Below are positions 1-12,100 of a stretch of DNA of 64,000 nucleotides, in pieces (the stretch's first letter is position 1; each line of letters opens with the position of its first letter). The notes below the pieces were generated by a model. It did no database searches. It was not told the origin of the DNA and saw only the letters and a program-made list of their open reading frames with translations. Where the stretch lies: positions 620,001-684,000 of the forward strand of contig WBMW01005677.1 in assembly GCA_013396635.1 (NCBI GenBank), in the 5' to 3' direction. The position numbers and the translations under genes are program-made. This DNA comes from Penelope pileata. Its lineage: Eukaryota > Chordata > Aves > Galliformes > Cracidae.

Positions 1-3000
1 CAAAGCAGGCATTCTCTAGTGTTTTAACAGCTTTCTGGAGAAAGATCTGCCCACCTTCATCTCCAGTCTTCTAAAGAAATATTACAAAGCAGAGAGAGGT
101 TTACAGATTGAAAAATAGGTATCCAGGGCAATGGATTATGCCTGAGTACACGTCTTGCAGATGCTGTCTCCAAAACCATTAGTTGTGTGTGCAGGGGAAG
201 ACAAAGGGAAGAGATGGTAGGACAATCTGTTTCAGTTTGTTCTAAACTGAGAGGTACGAGTGCCTGTCCCCTACACGTAAGAGCTCTGAGCTCTGTGTGC
301 CACTCCAATGCTCTTACCAAGCAGCTGAAAAACAGAAACTGCTAGAAAAAAATACAGTGGCTGGCTTAGCCAGAATTTCTTTAGTGTTTTCTCAAATATA
401 GATCCAGTCTTGATTGTGGCCAATCAAGTCTCATCAGGAGGGTTATAAATAAATGAAGAAAAGATGCGAGAAGGAAAAAGTAGCCTATACATTCTTTGTC
501 TCCTTTTTTTCCCCAGTGCAAAGCATAATAGTCACATCCCTATTCATCCATCCACAAAGTCCTCATATAAACACCACCACCATTCAGAACTTAGTAGAGA
601 AAGGCCATAAAATAAAAAAAAAGTTTAGAGAATAAGACCACAGTTTTCTTCCCTGCAACTAAGCATGCCTGTCCTAAGAGCCTGGTTGTAGAAGAGAGAC
701 ACTGGTGCAGCTATTCTTAGAGATCAGCCAACAGGACCAAGAGGCTGGTTTGTCATTCCCCATGGCTAAGGAGGAGTTTGGGTGCAGAGTTTATCAGTTC
801 TGACAGAGACTCTATGATCTGTGTCAGTGTGAGGAGCACACTGCTTGTATCTGAAGGCAAGGAAGAAGGAAATTGAATGATAGTTAACCGCTGTTCACAG
901 CTGAGCTGAAGTCGCAGACACTAAGATTTACTTTCAACCAGAAGAGCTCAGTTATGGTAGGAAACAGCAATGGCCACGTCTACAGAAAGCTTTTTAAATT
1001 CCTAGACACATTTCTTTCCTAGCCATGGTACTTTGTGTTTTATGGAAAAGCTGGCAATAAACAACTCAGAGACAGCATTTTAAACACACACACATCATTA
1101 TTATGGCTACCCCAAGACTAAGGTTGAGAGTCCTCTTGCTTTGTGTTAAACAATGATGTAACCACTAGCTGAAGCAGTTGCAGAGCCTTTGGCTAAGCAG
1201 CGAGCAGTCAGTATTTCTGGATGACTGCTTGCTACCTAACAAAAATGTCAGCATACTGGATATTTATTTGCTGAGTGAATTGCTGTTGTAAAGGGTTACT
1301 CAATACGGTTATAAGCTAACAGTTCTAGCGCAAAATGAAAACAAATATCACCACCAACAGCCAGGTGTAGCTACTCAGTATTTGTATTTGTAAGAAAAAC
1401 ATTACTATCTCATCTTCCTTTGTCCTGAAGCATCAGTAACAAGCAATTTCGAAAAAGGATTCACACTTAGAGGACAAAGTGACAATCAGAGGATGAAAAG
1501 TGACAACTCCTGATAGCCAACACACCCCATGCATCTTGCAGTCCATACAGTGAAAACGAACTTCTGTTTCACAGTAGCTGTACTTTTCAAATCAATAGGA
1601 CAACTTACTAGCAAGATGGAAAGGGAGGAGATTTACCTTTATTAAGCTGGGCAATGCAGCACTGAACAGTGGGACATCCCCTATTAAGCATATATTGAGA
1701 ACATTTGCATGGGTGACCATAAATAAGGTTATGTAGAAAACACTATCATTTGATGGTGCTTTTCTTGTAACAGTTACACAGACTGTTTAGCACTGTTGAA
1801 ACTGCTTCAAGTACATCTTTGTCTCTTTAAAATCAAGATTTTTTTTTTAATGAAGACAATTAGAGCTTTCTTCCCATCTACTGACTTGCTAAGCTCAGCT
1901 GGTCTAACTTCTGTGAGGAGCAGTATTGTCCTACGCATTGATTCTCCATCTTGCCTCAGGCTTTCTCTACGATTTCTTTTTTTGCATGCTGACTGGCTTA
2001 TTCTTTATGGTTTCTTCCTCTTTTACCCTGTAGATCATTGTCCAGGCTGCATTGTGCACAATCCTTTCACGGTATCTTGGTGAACGATACCTCACTCTCT
2101 CACTTGGTGCTGAGTGATACTATACTCTCTGCATCAAACACATCTTCTCTTGACTTTGCCATGCAGAAGTCCTCAGGACCAGCATACATTGCGCTCCTTA
2201 GGTGAATTGTCTGGACTCAACACAAAGGATTTTTCCTTCTGTTCATTCAGACTCAAATGCCTAAGGATATAACCATCTCATTGGTTAAATGCCTTCCTAC
2301 ATCATAGAGGCATTTGGCTCAAACCACTTCAAGGGATGAGAGGAGTATTTATTTCAATAATTTTGTGCAGTGATGGAAATATCACAGGGTTCACTATGAA
2401 TGATATCAAGTGTTTCCCAGTTGGCAACACAGTTGATAACACAGCTGTATGCGGTTTTGTAATACTTAGTAATTCTTTTGTAAAGAGTTATAACAGACTT
2501 TATCTGACTAAAAAATAACCAACTTAAAATGACCTGTAACCGGCAGTACCTGCCAACGGTTGGAGATCTCACTCTGTGTCACCAGAATAGGGAAGCTTCC
2601 AGGGAGTCAGATTTGGTTTATGAAGGGTATTTCTTCCCCAGATGCACAGATAACTCCACAAGATACAGGAAGACCCTCGAGCAGCTATTACAGCTATCCA
2701 GCTCAGTAAATGTACCCTGCCACTTTATTATAATAAATTCTGCAGGCTTAATAGAAAAAAAAAATGGATTCTTCTCAGATAGGTACATCTGCTCTGTGTT
2801 TTATCTTCATTTGTCACTCTCTTTAAAGACACAGTAAACAGAAAAGTAGTATTTACTGACATAAGTTGGCTTTGATGATACCCATAGCCCTGAATTAACT
2901 TATCATAAAGTCTGTCCCTTTTTTCTAGTTCTACTCTGTACTGGTGAAGGCCAGTCATGATAACTTCACTGACTTTGAAAACTACAGCATGGCTTCATGT

Positions 3001-3738
3001 TTCTGATCATCAGTTATTAGCTCTGCACAAACTTCTGATGCATTATACTGCACTAGAGATGAGCTGGAGGTCAACGTTTTGTGAAGACAGACAGTAAACA
3101 TTGGTGTTGCAGCAAGTGGTGCTAGTGGTTAGAAGACAGTGGTATAAAATGCAAAATCCAATTTGGTTTTGTGGACTTTCTGTCCTTTCAAGTCTTGTGA
3201 TGGTTTTTTATTGTGGTTCTCATGATCTGTGTTAAGGAGAGTTATACCTACAGTCTTCCTTTAGAAAGGACAGCCTTTCAGTAGCATAATCAGGAGGACA
3301 GGATGACTTAACTCTCAAGGAAGGTTTTTTTTATTTCCTTCAGTTTAAAACCACAGGATGGCCAAAGAAAGAACTATGGCATCAGAAGCTAAGGAAAGAT
3401 CAAGCAGGAGAAACATAAGGAGCATATGGGACTGATCTGTAATCGTGGTCAGGATAAGAAACCACCTGCAGAAGACAAAGGAGAGGAAGAATAGAAGAAA
3501 GAAGAGGCAGGGTGTGGGGAGGAGGAGAGAATCTGTAGTATGGGGGGAAGACCTGAGGTGCAAAAAGAGGATTCCTGTTGCACTAAAGGACCAGATAAAA
3601 TGTTATAAACTGATGAGGAAGTAGAGAAATGTATACAGGTTCTATTATTTTCAGTTCTATAAATCTTCTATGCTTGTTATACTGAAAAATAATTGGATTT
3701 AGAACCTTTTGTAATTGTCATTTCTTGAGAAATCTTAT
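1..3738. other. Unique non-coding DNA, no gene seen
   Basis: No repeat family or convincing gene is visible here. The open frames are short and lack flanking splice signals and codon pattern. One small stretch, read on the minus strand at about 2860-2975, is charged and free of stops (it contains VELEKRDRLYDKL) and ends at a weak donor-like TCA|GTAAAT. Its upstream acceptor has no pyrimidine tract, so I do not call it an exon. Confidence 0.5.
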
Positions 3739-4004
3739 TGGAACACGTTCAGATAAAGGTAGCCAAGATGGTTATGCGATGGGACTGTCTTTCACCTGAG
3801 ATTGAGAGCTGCGACTGTTTGGTCTAGAGAAGAGAAATCTCCAGGGGAATCTTGCCAAATGTACAGATATCTGATGGGAAGGAGTGAAGAGGAAATCAAA
3901 CTCTTCTTGGTAGTGTCCAGCGACAGGACAAGAGGCAACGAGCACAAACTGGAACACATGAACACATGAAATTCCTACTGCCAGAAGGAAAATGAAGAAA
4001 CCAA
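3739..4004 (+). mobile_element. CR1 LINE fragment, 3' part of ORF2
   Basis: This is a diverged piece of the avian non-LTR retrotransposon CR1 in plus orientation. It matches the part of CR1 that encodes the end of ORF2 (the endonuclease/reverse-transcriptase protein) and runs towards the 3' untranslated region. One frame still reads LFLVVSSDRTRGNEHKLEH, which corresponds to the 'SDRTRGN...KLE' stretch near the CR1 ORF2 C-terminus. The earlier GLFSLEKRR-type stretch is recognisable only at DNA level (the 'gtctagagaagagaaatctccaggg' area). It is truncated at both ends, lacks the 3' octamer repeat and ends close to an A/T homopolymer tract. It is a dead copy. Confidence 0.8.
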
Positions 4005-4021
4005 AAATAGAATAGTTATTT

Positions 4022-4050
4022 CTAAAAAAAAAAAACCAAAAAAAAAAAAA

Positions 4051-4084
<34 letters not shown>
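4022..4084. repeat. A/T homopolymer low-complexity tract
   Basis: A run of about 60 bases is nearly all A, interrupted by CC and by one block of seven T flanked by A. It follows the CR1 fragment at 3739-4004 directly. CR1 does not normally end in poly(A), so this is either an independent A-rich expansion or a sequencing or assembly artefact in a homopolymer. Confidence 0.85.
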
Positions 4085-4085
<1 letters not shown>

Positions 4086-4594
4086 TAGCAGTAGCAGGAG
4101 AAGAAACTTGTCTCTACTGCAAAATCAATAACCACATACTACTATTTCAGGTACGGGAGACAGTAGATGGCAGTGTCCCCCAGTGCTTCCTAGGGAGACA
4201 CAGATCTTGCGCTCAACATCTCAGCCACAGAAGACAGGCCCACACCCCAGCCAGTGACAGATGCTAGACAGGACAGACTTTACTCCCCACTGTAATGTGA
4301 AAACAGGCAGTGTCTGGAAGAGTAGTGCTATGCAGCCTCTCATCTCTTTTCTCCTTAGGAAAGCCTTGCAGCTCACTTTTCCTGTCTTGCAAGTTAACCT
4401 ACTATAAATGATATCTGACAGATGACAGCAGAAGATGATGACCATTTCTGGACTGAAGGAAACACTGGTCAGTCAGCTCATCAGATATGGTCTGTAGTAA
4501 TGAATTATGACGGCTTTCCGTTTTCTAAAATACTGACATCTGATCTTTAGACACAATGTATTAAAAAGCTAGGGAAAAGGTCTTAGGGCAGAAG

Positions 4595-4720
4595 AGAGAT
4601 CTGGCTTCAAATTATGTGTTTCTCCTGGCTTCCAGTGGCATGATGAACAAGTCACTATGTCTCTCTGCATTCTGGCTCCTGCTGCAACACAGAAACCTCT
4701 GCTTTGGGATATATGCTCAA
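4595..4720 (+). repeat. Possible old tRNA-derived SINE (MIR/AmnSINE-like) remnant
   Basis: The order 'gatctggcttcaaatt ... acaagtcacta...ctctctgcattctggctcc' resembles the MIR/AmnSINE layout. In that layout a descriptive 'agtctgggttc' stretch is followed by 'gacaagtcacttaacctctctgtgcctcagtttcc'. The match is short and heavily diverged. The box A and box B promoter regions cannot be recognised. It could be chance; an alignment to amniote SINE consensus sequences would settle it. Confidence 0.3.
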
Positions 4721-6245
4721 CAGCAAAAAAACATCTGCTCTCCCGTTCAACAAAAGACTGCATAATAAGTCCAATAACTCAAAGAACCAGATTTCTGTGG
4801 CAGGTACCTAAATATATGCTGAAATTTTCTCACAGGAAATTGACAGGATTATTTCATTAACATTTGTAAGACAACCGTGATATAAAACCACTAAAAGATG
4901 CCTAGAACAGAGATAGAGAAAATAAATACAGAAGAAAACAGCATTTTTAAATGCTGTTATTCAGCAACAGATGAAACCTGGGATCTGTTGTGGAGCAGAT
5001 ACCTCTCAGACTTCTCTGGGAGATGAGGAGCACAACAAATGGACTCAATGGAAAGGTCAAGAATTAGAACAGCCACTCTTTCAGTACTGCTGGATACTCT
5101 GTTCCCTCGTAAAAACCAACATAGCTCTGCCAACCACAATGTTGGTATATAGAAGCTGGCCATCTGACCTCTTCTCTGAGCTTCGGTGTTATCTTGGACT
5201 CAGAAGACCATTATTAGAATTCTCTGCAGCTAAACAACTGCCTCAGAGCTCAGTGACATGGACTTTTGACACCTACAGTGAGACTAAAGCAGGGCACAGA
5301 CTTTGCAACCGGCCTTGGGTACAGGGATAAAGAATAATGGCAAAGTAAGCCAATCTGACAGGATATGTCACCAGCATTTAAAATTAGCCTTAATGAGTCA
5401 TCCAGACATGTGCTAGAGAAGGGGATCCCAAACCATCCACATTCTTAGCATCCTCCCTTTCAAGCTCCAGACTGATACAAATCCTTTAATTACAGCATGT
5501 TAGTAACCTGATTTTCATATGAAAAAGAAGATACAAAAAGATAATTCTAAGCATGCTCAGAACAGTGTGATGCTTACCCTGGTAGTGAAGGACAGTATAT
5601 ACCAGCATGAACAGGAGGAAGGGGACAGAGAAATGGATTTGTAAATCAATTTTGATCACTAGGTAGTTGCAAAGCTCTCTCTGTTTCCAGTATGATTCCA
5701 GCAAAACAAAAAAAAATAAAAAATAAAAAAAAAGAAGGCCTTGCAGAGTTGCAATAGGGATTGGATGAAGATTTTCAAGACTTCCACAGTCCAGAGTTGG
5801 GGAAGATTCTCCTGCAGGAAGCACCAAACTGCAGAACTTGTGACAAAAGCCATTTGGAAGGCAGCCTTACAAGCTGCATCTTCCAGTTTCTCTTGCAATG
5901 GCCCAGTCAGTGGTGCTACTGTCATTGGAGGGAGAGGGGAAGGACCCACTGCACCTGAAACTCCCTCACATCCCCTGATCTTGGAGTGCCTCCAAGAGCT
6001 AAATTGATTCTCCAGCTTTTTCAAAGTGTTGGGAAGATAGATTTCCCTTTGTGGTCACAAGGATGGGTTTTTATGATCTTTGCCAAATGCATTCACTCTG
6101 TCATGAATGGACATCTCACTTATATCTTGCCTGTGGAATGAAAAGTTTGCCAGGCTTATGTCTCCAGAGCTGGAAATTTCCTGGACTAAGCAATTAATCT
6201 GTGAGAAACATTGGAACACATTTAAAAAAAAGAAAAAAACACACC

Positions 6246-6251
<6 letters not shown>

Positions 6252-6288
<37 letters not shown>
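6252..6288. repeat. (GA)n microsatellite
   Basis: About 18 uninterrupted GA dinucleotides follow an A-rich stretch with scattered C and G. It is likely to vary in length between individuals. The encoded RERERE run is a translation of the repeat and not a protein. Confidence 0.97.
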
Positions 6289-6292
<4 letters not shown>

Positions 6293-6470
6293 TCAACTAT
6301 TTAGGAAGAAATACAGTTGTACATTAATTAATTCTTGATTTTAGGAGTCTGCATGGTACACAGTTACCTTTAGAAAAGGCACTTCACCAAAGAGTGAATA
6401 AAGTGTGAATGGCAGAAGAGAGATGTATCATCACAAATATAGAAGTTGATTATTTACCAAATGATGGGTT

Positions 6471-6501
6471 GTTTTTGTTTTTTTTTTGTTTTGTTTTTTT
6501 T
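6471..6501. repeat. T-rich low-complexity tract
   Basis: T homopolymers are broken by single G residues. This is the complement of an A-rich tail, but no retroposon body can be recognised beside it. Confidence 0.85.
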
Positions 6502-8596
6502 AACATTTCTGCATCTTTAAGTGCATCATAGAGGTAGCTACCCTACCTCTCGAGATATTCACCTTTCTTGCAATCCTCATACAGTATAGGAAGGCCTTTA
6601 AGCATTTCACTTAGTAAAAAGCTGTTCAGATCACAACTGCTGTGCCCTGAGCCACAACATAGTGTGAGAATAAGCTTTTCTCAACGGCATCACCAGAAGC
6701 TTCCCAGGAATATGCTGGCATGTGTTCAGCAGTACAGATCTTGCTTAACTCATGAGCTGAACTGCCAAGTAATGGCTTGTGCAAGGGTTCAAAAGTCATT
6801 TATATTGACATTTTCAGTTGTACCACAAGTGGCACAAAAGACACGAACGTGATTCATAGTGAGATACCTGAGAGGTGTTGGCCAGGGTTTTGAATAATAG
6901 AATGTACAAACATCTCAGGGCCCCCAGTTTTCTTTAAAAAACAAAGCATTGGGTTCACCTTGATGTTACAGAAGTCAAACAGTGACTGAACCAACTGCTA
7001 AATCAATCTGTACCTCCTGTTTAGCACTCTAGATGCTTTTGTTTTCTGTTTCTCTATCAGTAGAACACTCCACCACCACCCTTTCTTCCAAGCATTTGTC
7101 TTTTCGGGTCACCCTTCAGCCAGTGTCAAGCCCCAGCAGAATAAGAGCAGCACGAGCAATATGATCATGAAAGGTTCAGCCATGCCTTCGAGCTTTGGTG
7201 TTCTCATGCAGCGTGCCTCACCGTCAGACTCAGTGTCACATCTTGTCCTAGTCTGAGTGCATGCATGCTTGTGTTTCATGTCACATAGAGTACAGGACGT
7301 CGTTAAGAAGACTTGTCCTACTCCGTAAAAGTTGGCATATACCCACAGGTAACAAAGATTCTACACACTGACGTAACTCTGTATTGAACTGGGATGTGCC
7401 ATTAATTGGTATTTTTTAGTTCAGCAATCTAAGGACAAGCAAGCGAAAAGAAAGAAAAGGTTACATTCATATTAAACAAGATACAAAATTTCTCTTCTTT
7501 AATTCCCCCGCCTCTTTCAACAAGAACAAAAAATAGCCTGCACACTTCTTTACCCAAAATGGCAATGTTCTGAAAGAACAGACCTCTACAGGTTTCATAT
7601 TTTTCAGCCATCCTTTGAAGAACCACTACACCTTTTGTTTTTCTACATGATCAGAAGTTCCTATAAAGTCACCCTTTCAAAGCAACATTCCTCAAAATCC
7701 ATAAACAAAAAAATAACAAATTTAATGATTGAATACTGTGGTATCTCTACTCTGATCTTTTGTTTCTAATAGTGTCCAGCGTCCATCTGCTCTGCTTTTT
7801 TATCTTTTTAAAGTCTAGTTCAAGTGAAAAATAGCTTGGACTTTTTCCATCCTTTCTTACACTTTCCAGTAAAATAAAATAAGGATTTACTGAGCTGTTT
7901 TAATAAGGAAACAGTGATTATTATCTGCAGCGTGTAAGGTTCTGAATGCCCCCCTCAAAAAAATCAGTTTCACTTTCTAGATGCTACAGTAAAGCTACTG
8001 GAAGAGGCTGCCGCCTTACCGAAGGCATCCACGACCCTCACAGACAGGAGAGAGTAGACCAGAGAAAGAGAACAGTATAGGAGGGGTGGTTAGAAGGCTT
8101 TCTGCTGGCTACCGTTATGAGTGTACTCCACTAAGAATGAAGTGCACACCAACACATTCTCGGTGTATTTTTACAGGGCAAACGCCGTCCTGCAGGAGCA
8201 GCATGCACTGCTTTAGCAACAGCTGTGGCACTGCGCAAAGCAAAAGCACTTGGACACCTCACTGTCATCTCTACCTGACCCCTGGCTACCTGCAATTTAC
8301 AAACTACTCCTTGCCAAAGCAAATACCTTGCTTCAGAAGTCAGAGCAGCACAAATCCTGACAGGAGCAGTCTCCTGCAAGAGGATTTTCCTAGTCATGTG
8401 GAAATCTCAGGAAATGGAAGTGTTTGTTCCAGGGAACCTATTGAAACCATATTAAGTGAAAGTTATGGACAAGATCCTCATGCTACAAAATAACCCCCCC
8501 TTATCTTTAAGATGACCAACTTCTCCCCAGTCCTAGCAATGCCCAGGCTCTGGGTGTTTCGGATCATGAACTCTAAAACTTGATGGCTGACATATT

Positions 8597-8634
8597 AATC
8601 TATGTTAAATGAAACAATCTATGTTAAATGAAAT
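8597..8634. repeat. Two-copy 19-base tandem repeat
   Basis: Two head-to-tail copies of a 19-base unit beginning AATCTATGTTAAATG differ only at the final base. It looks like a recent local slippage or duplication with no sign of function. Confidence 0.85.
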
Positions 8635-8912
8635 TAAATCAAAGCTAAAGCTCAGGGAAAAAAAAAAACAAATTTTGATTAATCTGATCTTTAATTTTTC
8701 CTTTTTGTTAGATAAGCAGTGTATTCTGTTGAATAACCAGTGTATTTCCTAATACAGCTGCAAAGAGTTTCACAATAGCATTCATTCATTTAAAAAAAAA
8801 AAAAAGAAAAAGGACGGAGTCAAAGCTCTACTGTCTTACATCATTTTCAATGAATGCTTTAGAGTGAAATGGCAATCATGAGACCTCCAGCCTACACAAA
8901 GAGGAAGTGGTT

Positions 8913-9189
8913 TTACACACTTGCCAGATTAAAGAGTGACATCACATTATCTTCGTCAATGCTGATTCCAGTTCTTCGATAATCAGGCAAACATGGAAAG
9001 TGCTGTTCTTGTATCACATGGCCAGACATCACTTTCCATTCATTAGTGGGGTTAGCAGTGCTTGCCTCAGCAGAAGCCCTGCTTCCTCTGCTGTAGGAAA
9101 CTTGCAGAAGCAGAGAAAATGTGACAGAAAGAGCAACCATTCCTATTCCCAGGCTGATCTGTTCATGATGTACACTCAAAAGGCCCTTG
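8913..9189 (-). CDS. Candidate 3'-terminal coding exon, unidentified protein
   Basis: Read on the minus strand, a pyrimidine-rich tract ending in ACAG precedes an open frame of about 91 codons that finishes at a stop at 8913. The frame begins with roughly 12 polar residues. It then has a hydrophobic stretch of about 20 residues (ISLGIGMVALSVTFSLLLQV) that could span a membrane, followed by a polar C-terminal tail containing the acidic GISIDEDN. An ATTAAA-type polyadenylation hexamer lies further downstream near 8.69 kb. I recognise no family. Frames of this length are expected by chance in 64 kb, so the support is the splice acceptor, the layout and the composition only. Confidence 0.2.
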
Positions 9190-12100
9190 CTGTTTATGTA
9201 AAAAATCAGAGAACACTGAAAAATCTGGTGAATTTTCTTCATTTATTTATGCCACTAATCAAAGAAAACTGAAGAATCTGGTGCTTTTTCCTCCCTGTTT
9301 CTGCACAGGAGAGAGTATTGAAGTGCCCATCACTTTCAATCCTCAAGCGACCAGCAAGAACTTCAGCAATTTCCTGTGTATGTGTGAAACACTCAGAGAG
9401 CTCTAGCTATTAAAATTGCTTATCAAATATGGAAACGTCACGGTGTATGGAGTACTCCTTTCTGGAAATCCACTAATGCAAACTAAAAATGATGGACACG
9501 TTCCCAACCACCACGAATTTGAATAGTACATCATGGATTCTTTGTGATTTGTTCTTTCAGCAGAGTGCCAGTAACCCTATACTCTTATTTTCCTTTTAGG
9601 TTCCCACACTGTAACTTTGCTGAGATGGGAGATGGCTTGAATTTGTAGCAGGCATTTCAGACAGCTTTCCAAGGTGACAAATTAAGAAATATATCACTTC
9701 TATTAACAGAAATTTGGACTTAACATGCATCCCTCTCAAAGTGAAGAGACAGGAGGGTCTTTCTATATAAACCTGTATATAGGTACAGGACATTATGTAG
9801 AACAGCTGATAGGTGCTCTTCATCTGGATGCGTGGAGAGGAAATGCTCAAAACCAAGTACAATACCGTCCCTTAGCTGAGACTTCTTGCTTCCTCTCCAC
9901 ATAGGGCAGTATTTGGAGGTGTATAATATTCATTAAACATTTCTCAGTGCACTTTCCACCTAACTTCAATAACCATGCCAAACCTTTTATGGCCCCAGAA
10001 GTGCCCTGCAGTCTCACAGCTCTTTCATCTCTTATGTGAACAAATGTCCTGTAGTACCAACGTGCAGAGCACCAGCAGCAGTGATGCCTTCTACAGAAAC
10101 TGGAGATATTCATACAGAACACAGCACCAGGCAGCAGCCAAAGTTGAGATGAGACATTAGATTTCCATTTTCAGTTTGCCTGTGGACTTCTTTATTACTT
10201 TCTACACTTCAGTCTGGAAGGCTGGACATGAAACTCCTCGTTGTGTATCTTGACTGAAAGAAGAGAACAGGCCCAGAGGTGGTAAAGGAAAGGTCTTCAG
10301 CTGAGACTGTGCCTTCAGAAAGCATCAGACCATAATGTTATTTCATCAGCTCTAGAATAAAGCAGTCACATTGTCTGCAGATACATGCTTCATGATTGCC
10401 TGATTTTGGCATTCAGCTAGGCATGAAAAGTGAACAAAGTTTTCTCAAAGTTTTTTTCCAAGGCTGAGGTCTTTGTAAGGTCCCTCTCTTTGACTTTCTG
10501 GAGACAAACTCATTGATACCAGACCTTTAGTAAGGGTACAGGTAGGCTTGTTCTGTATTGGGCAGTTTCATGACTTCTATAGGAAATACATCTTTTTAAG
10601 ACCTCATCTTTCTGGTTGTGCAAGAAGCCACTGAAGGAAGAAAGAGAAAGGAGAAAGGGAGCAATAACACTGTACACTTCCATAACTCGAACTTCTTTAA
10701 AAAGCCAAACTCAAGCACTGGTAAAGTCAAAGCCCCACAGAGATTCGTATAGAGGGAGTGAACATGCCTACACACAGCACACACCACTTTATATGTGCAG
10801 TGCCACCACAAGTTGCAGCGTTGTGCAAATAGTGCCTAGGCCAAGCATGGCTCCCAGCCATGACCCAACAGCTATGGAACAAGTGAGTGGTGATGAGGTT
10901 CGAGAAGAGTTAATCTTGCAATTCTCCCAAGTTTCATACCAAAATCTTTAGGTGACTGAGACATTCACTATATACAGCAAAAAGTCATGGGGAAGGGAGC
11001 TCAATGGTTAATCAGAGGTAGCAACTGATCCTCAGAGGTCTTAGTTGTACAGGCTGTGTTATGGGCTGGGGCTGGCCTGTGTGAGCAGCTATATCCCAGG
11101 CCAACCCCTCCAACACCATCTCAGAAGCATCTGCTGTCCTGCTTTTTCCCAGAGCAGCACACCCATGTAAGCACACTCAATGCCAGCACAAAGCTTCTGT
11201 CGGTCTGTCTGATGAGACCCTACCATGCTCCCTCATTTAAATAGTTCAAAGGGCACCAGCATTTGCACACCCATACCTGAAACTTATTTCAGAAACTTAT
11301 TTCCCTGATTACTAGATAACTGGCAACAAAAAAGCAAACATATCCTAACTTGTTCAGTACCACTTCTAAAACAGCAGGATTAAAAATCTCATTTGGCTCA
11401 GCTAATATGGAATCAATTCATGCTCACTCTTTAATCTCTGGGAACTCTGGGTAAGCTTAGATGTGAGAGACACCAACTCTTATCAGCCTACAAGCCAGCT
11501 GTTCTCTGAAGTAAAGAAAGTTCCCTTTTTCATTAGGGCAACTACGTCATAGGTGGTAGAGAAGGAAATCTCCCAAGCCTGTCAGGCCTAAAAGTGGTAT
11601 CACACGACAACGCCCACAAGGTTAAATAAGCACCATTCTGATAAACCTCAGTTTAACAAAGGAAAGAATTACTGCTCCCTTTTTGAATTGGAAGTCCCAA
11701 TCAAGATTATAATCCCCAGACACTGTGCCTCAAATTTAAAAATAATTAGAAAAAAAAAAACCTCAAGTATACACTGAAATAATTCAGCCAAGGAAGTCTG
11801 CCACAAGTATTATTATTCACACGCTCATATCGTTCATTTGAACTGAAGACTCTAGTGCGTCTCCCCAGGAGTTTTCATCATAAGAATGAAATTTCTCACC
11901 TCTCAAGAGGCAACAAACAGTAAATCATTTCGATCACGAAACCTGGATAGCAAGCAGCAAGTTCAGAAGAGTGCATCTTGTAGCAGAAATTCACTTCCTC
12001 AAAATAGTGGCATTTGCACAGAATTTATAAAAATACATTTTAGCCACTTCTCTTAGGCTAGAGTCTTGGGTTCATGATGGATGAAAATGTTCTGACCACA

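Larger units (their letters stand above)
4721..8912. other. Non-coding DNA with simple repeats
   Basis: No gene or transposon is recognisable. The stretch holds the (GA)n tract at 6252-6288, a T-rich tract at about 6471-6501, a 19-base tandem duplication at 8597-8634 and several A-runs. The longest open frame, 8086-8493 on the plus strand (135 codons), has no start context, splice signal or recognisable domain, and I treat it as chance. Confidence 0.5.

Noticed and set aside
1631..1760. Cysteine-rich RING-like stretch on the minus strand ending at AAG|GTAAAT
   Set aside because: There is no acceptor with a pyrimidine tract upstream and the cysteine spacing does not fit a RING finger. A stop closes the frame a few codons earlier.
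8086..8493. 135-codon plus-strand open frame
   Set aside because: It is rich in C, S, T and P with no domain, no splice context and no start context. Its length is within chance expectation for 64 kb.
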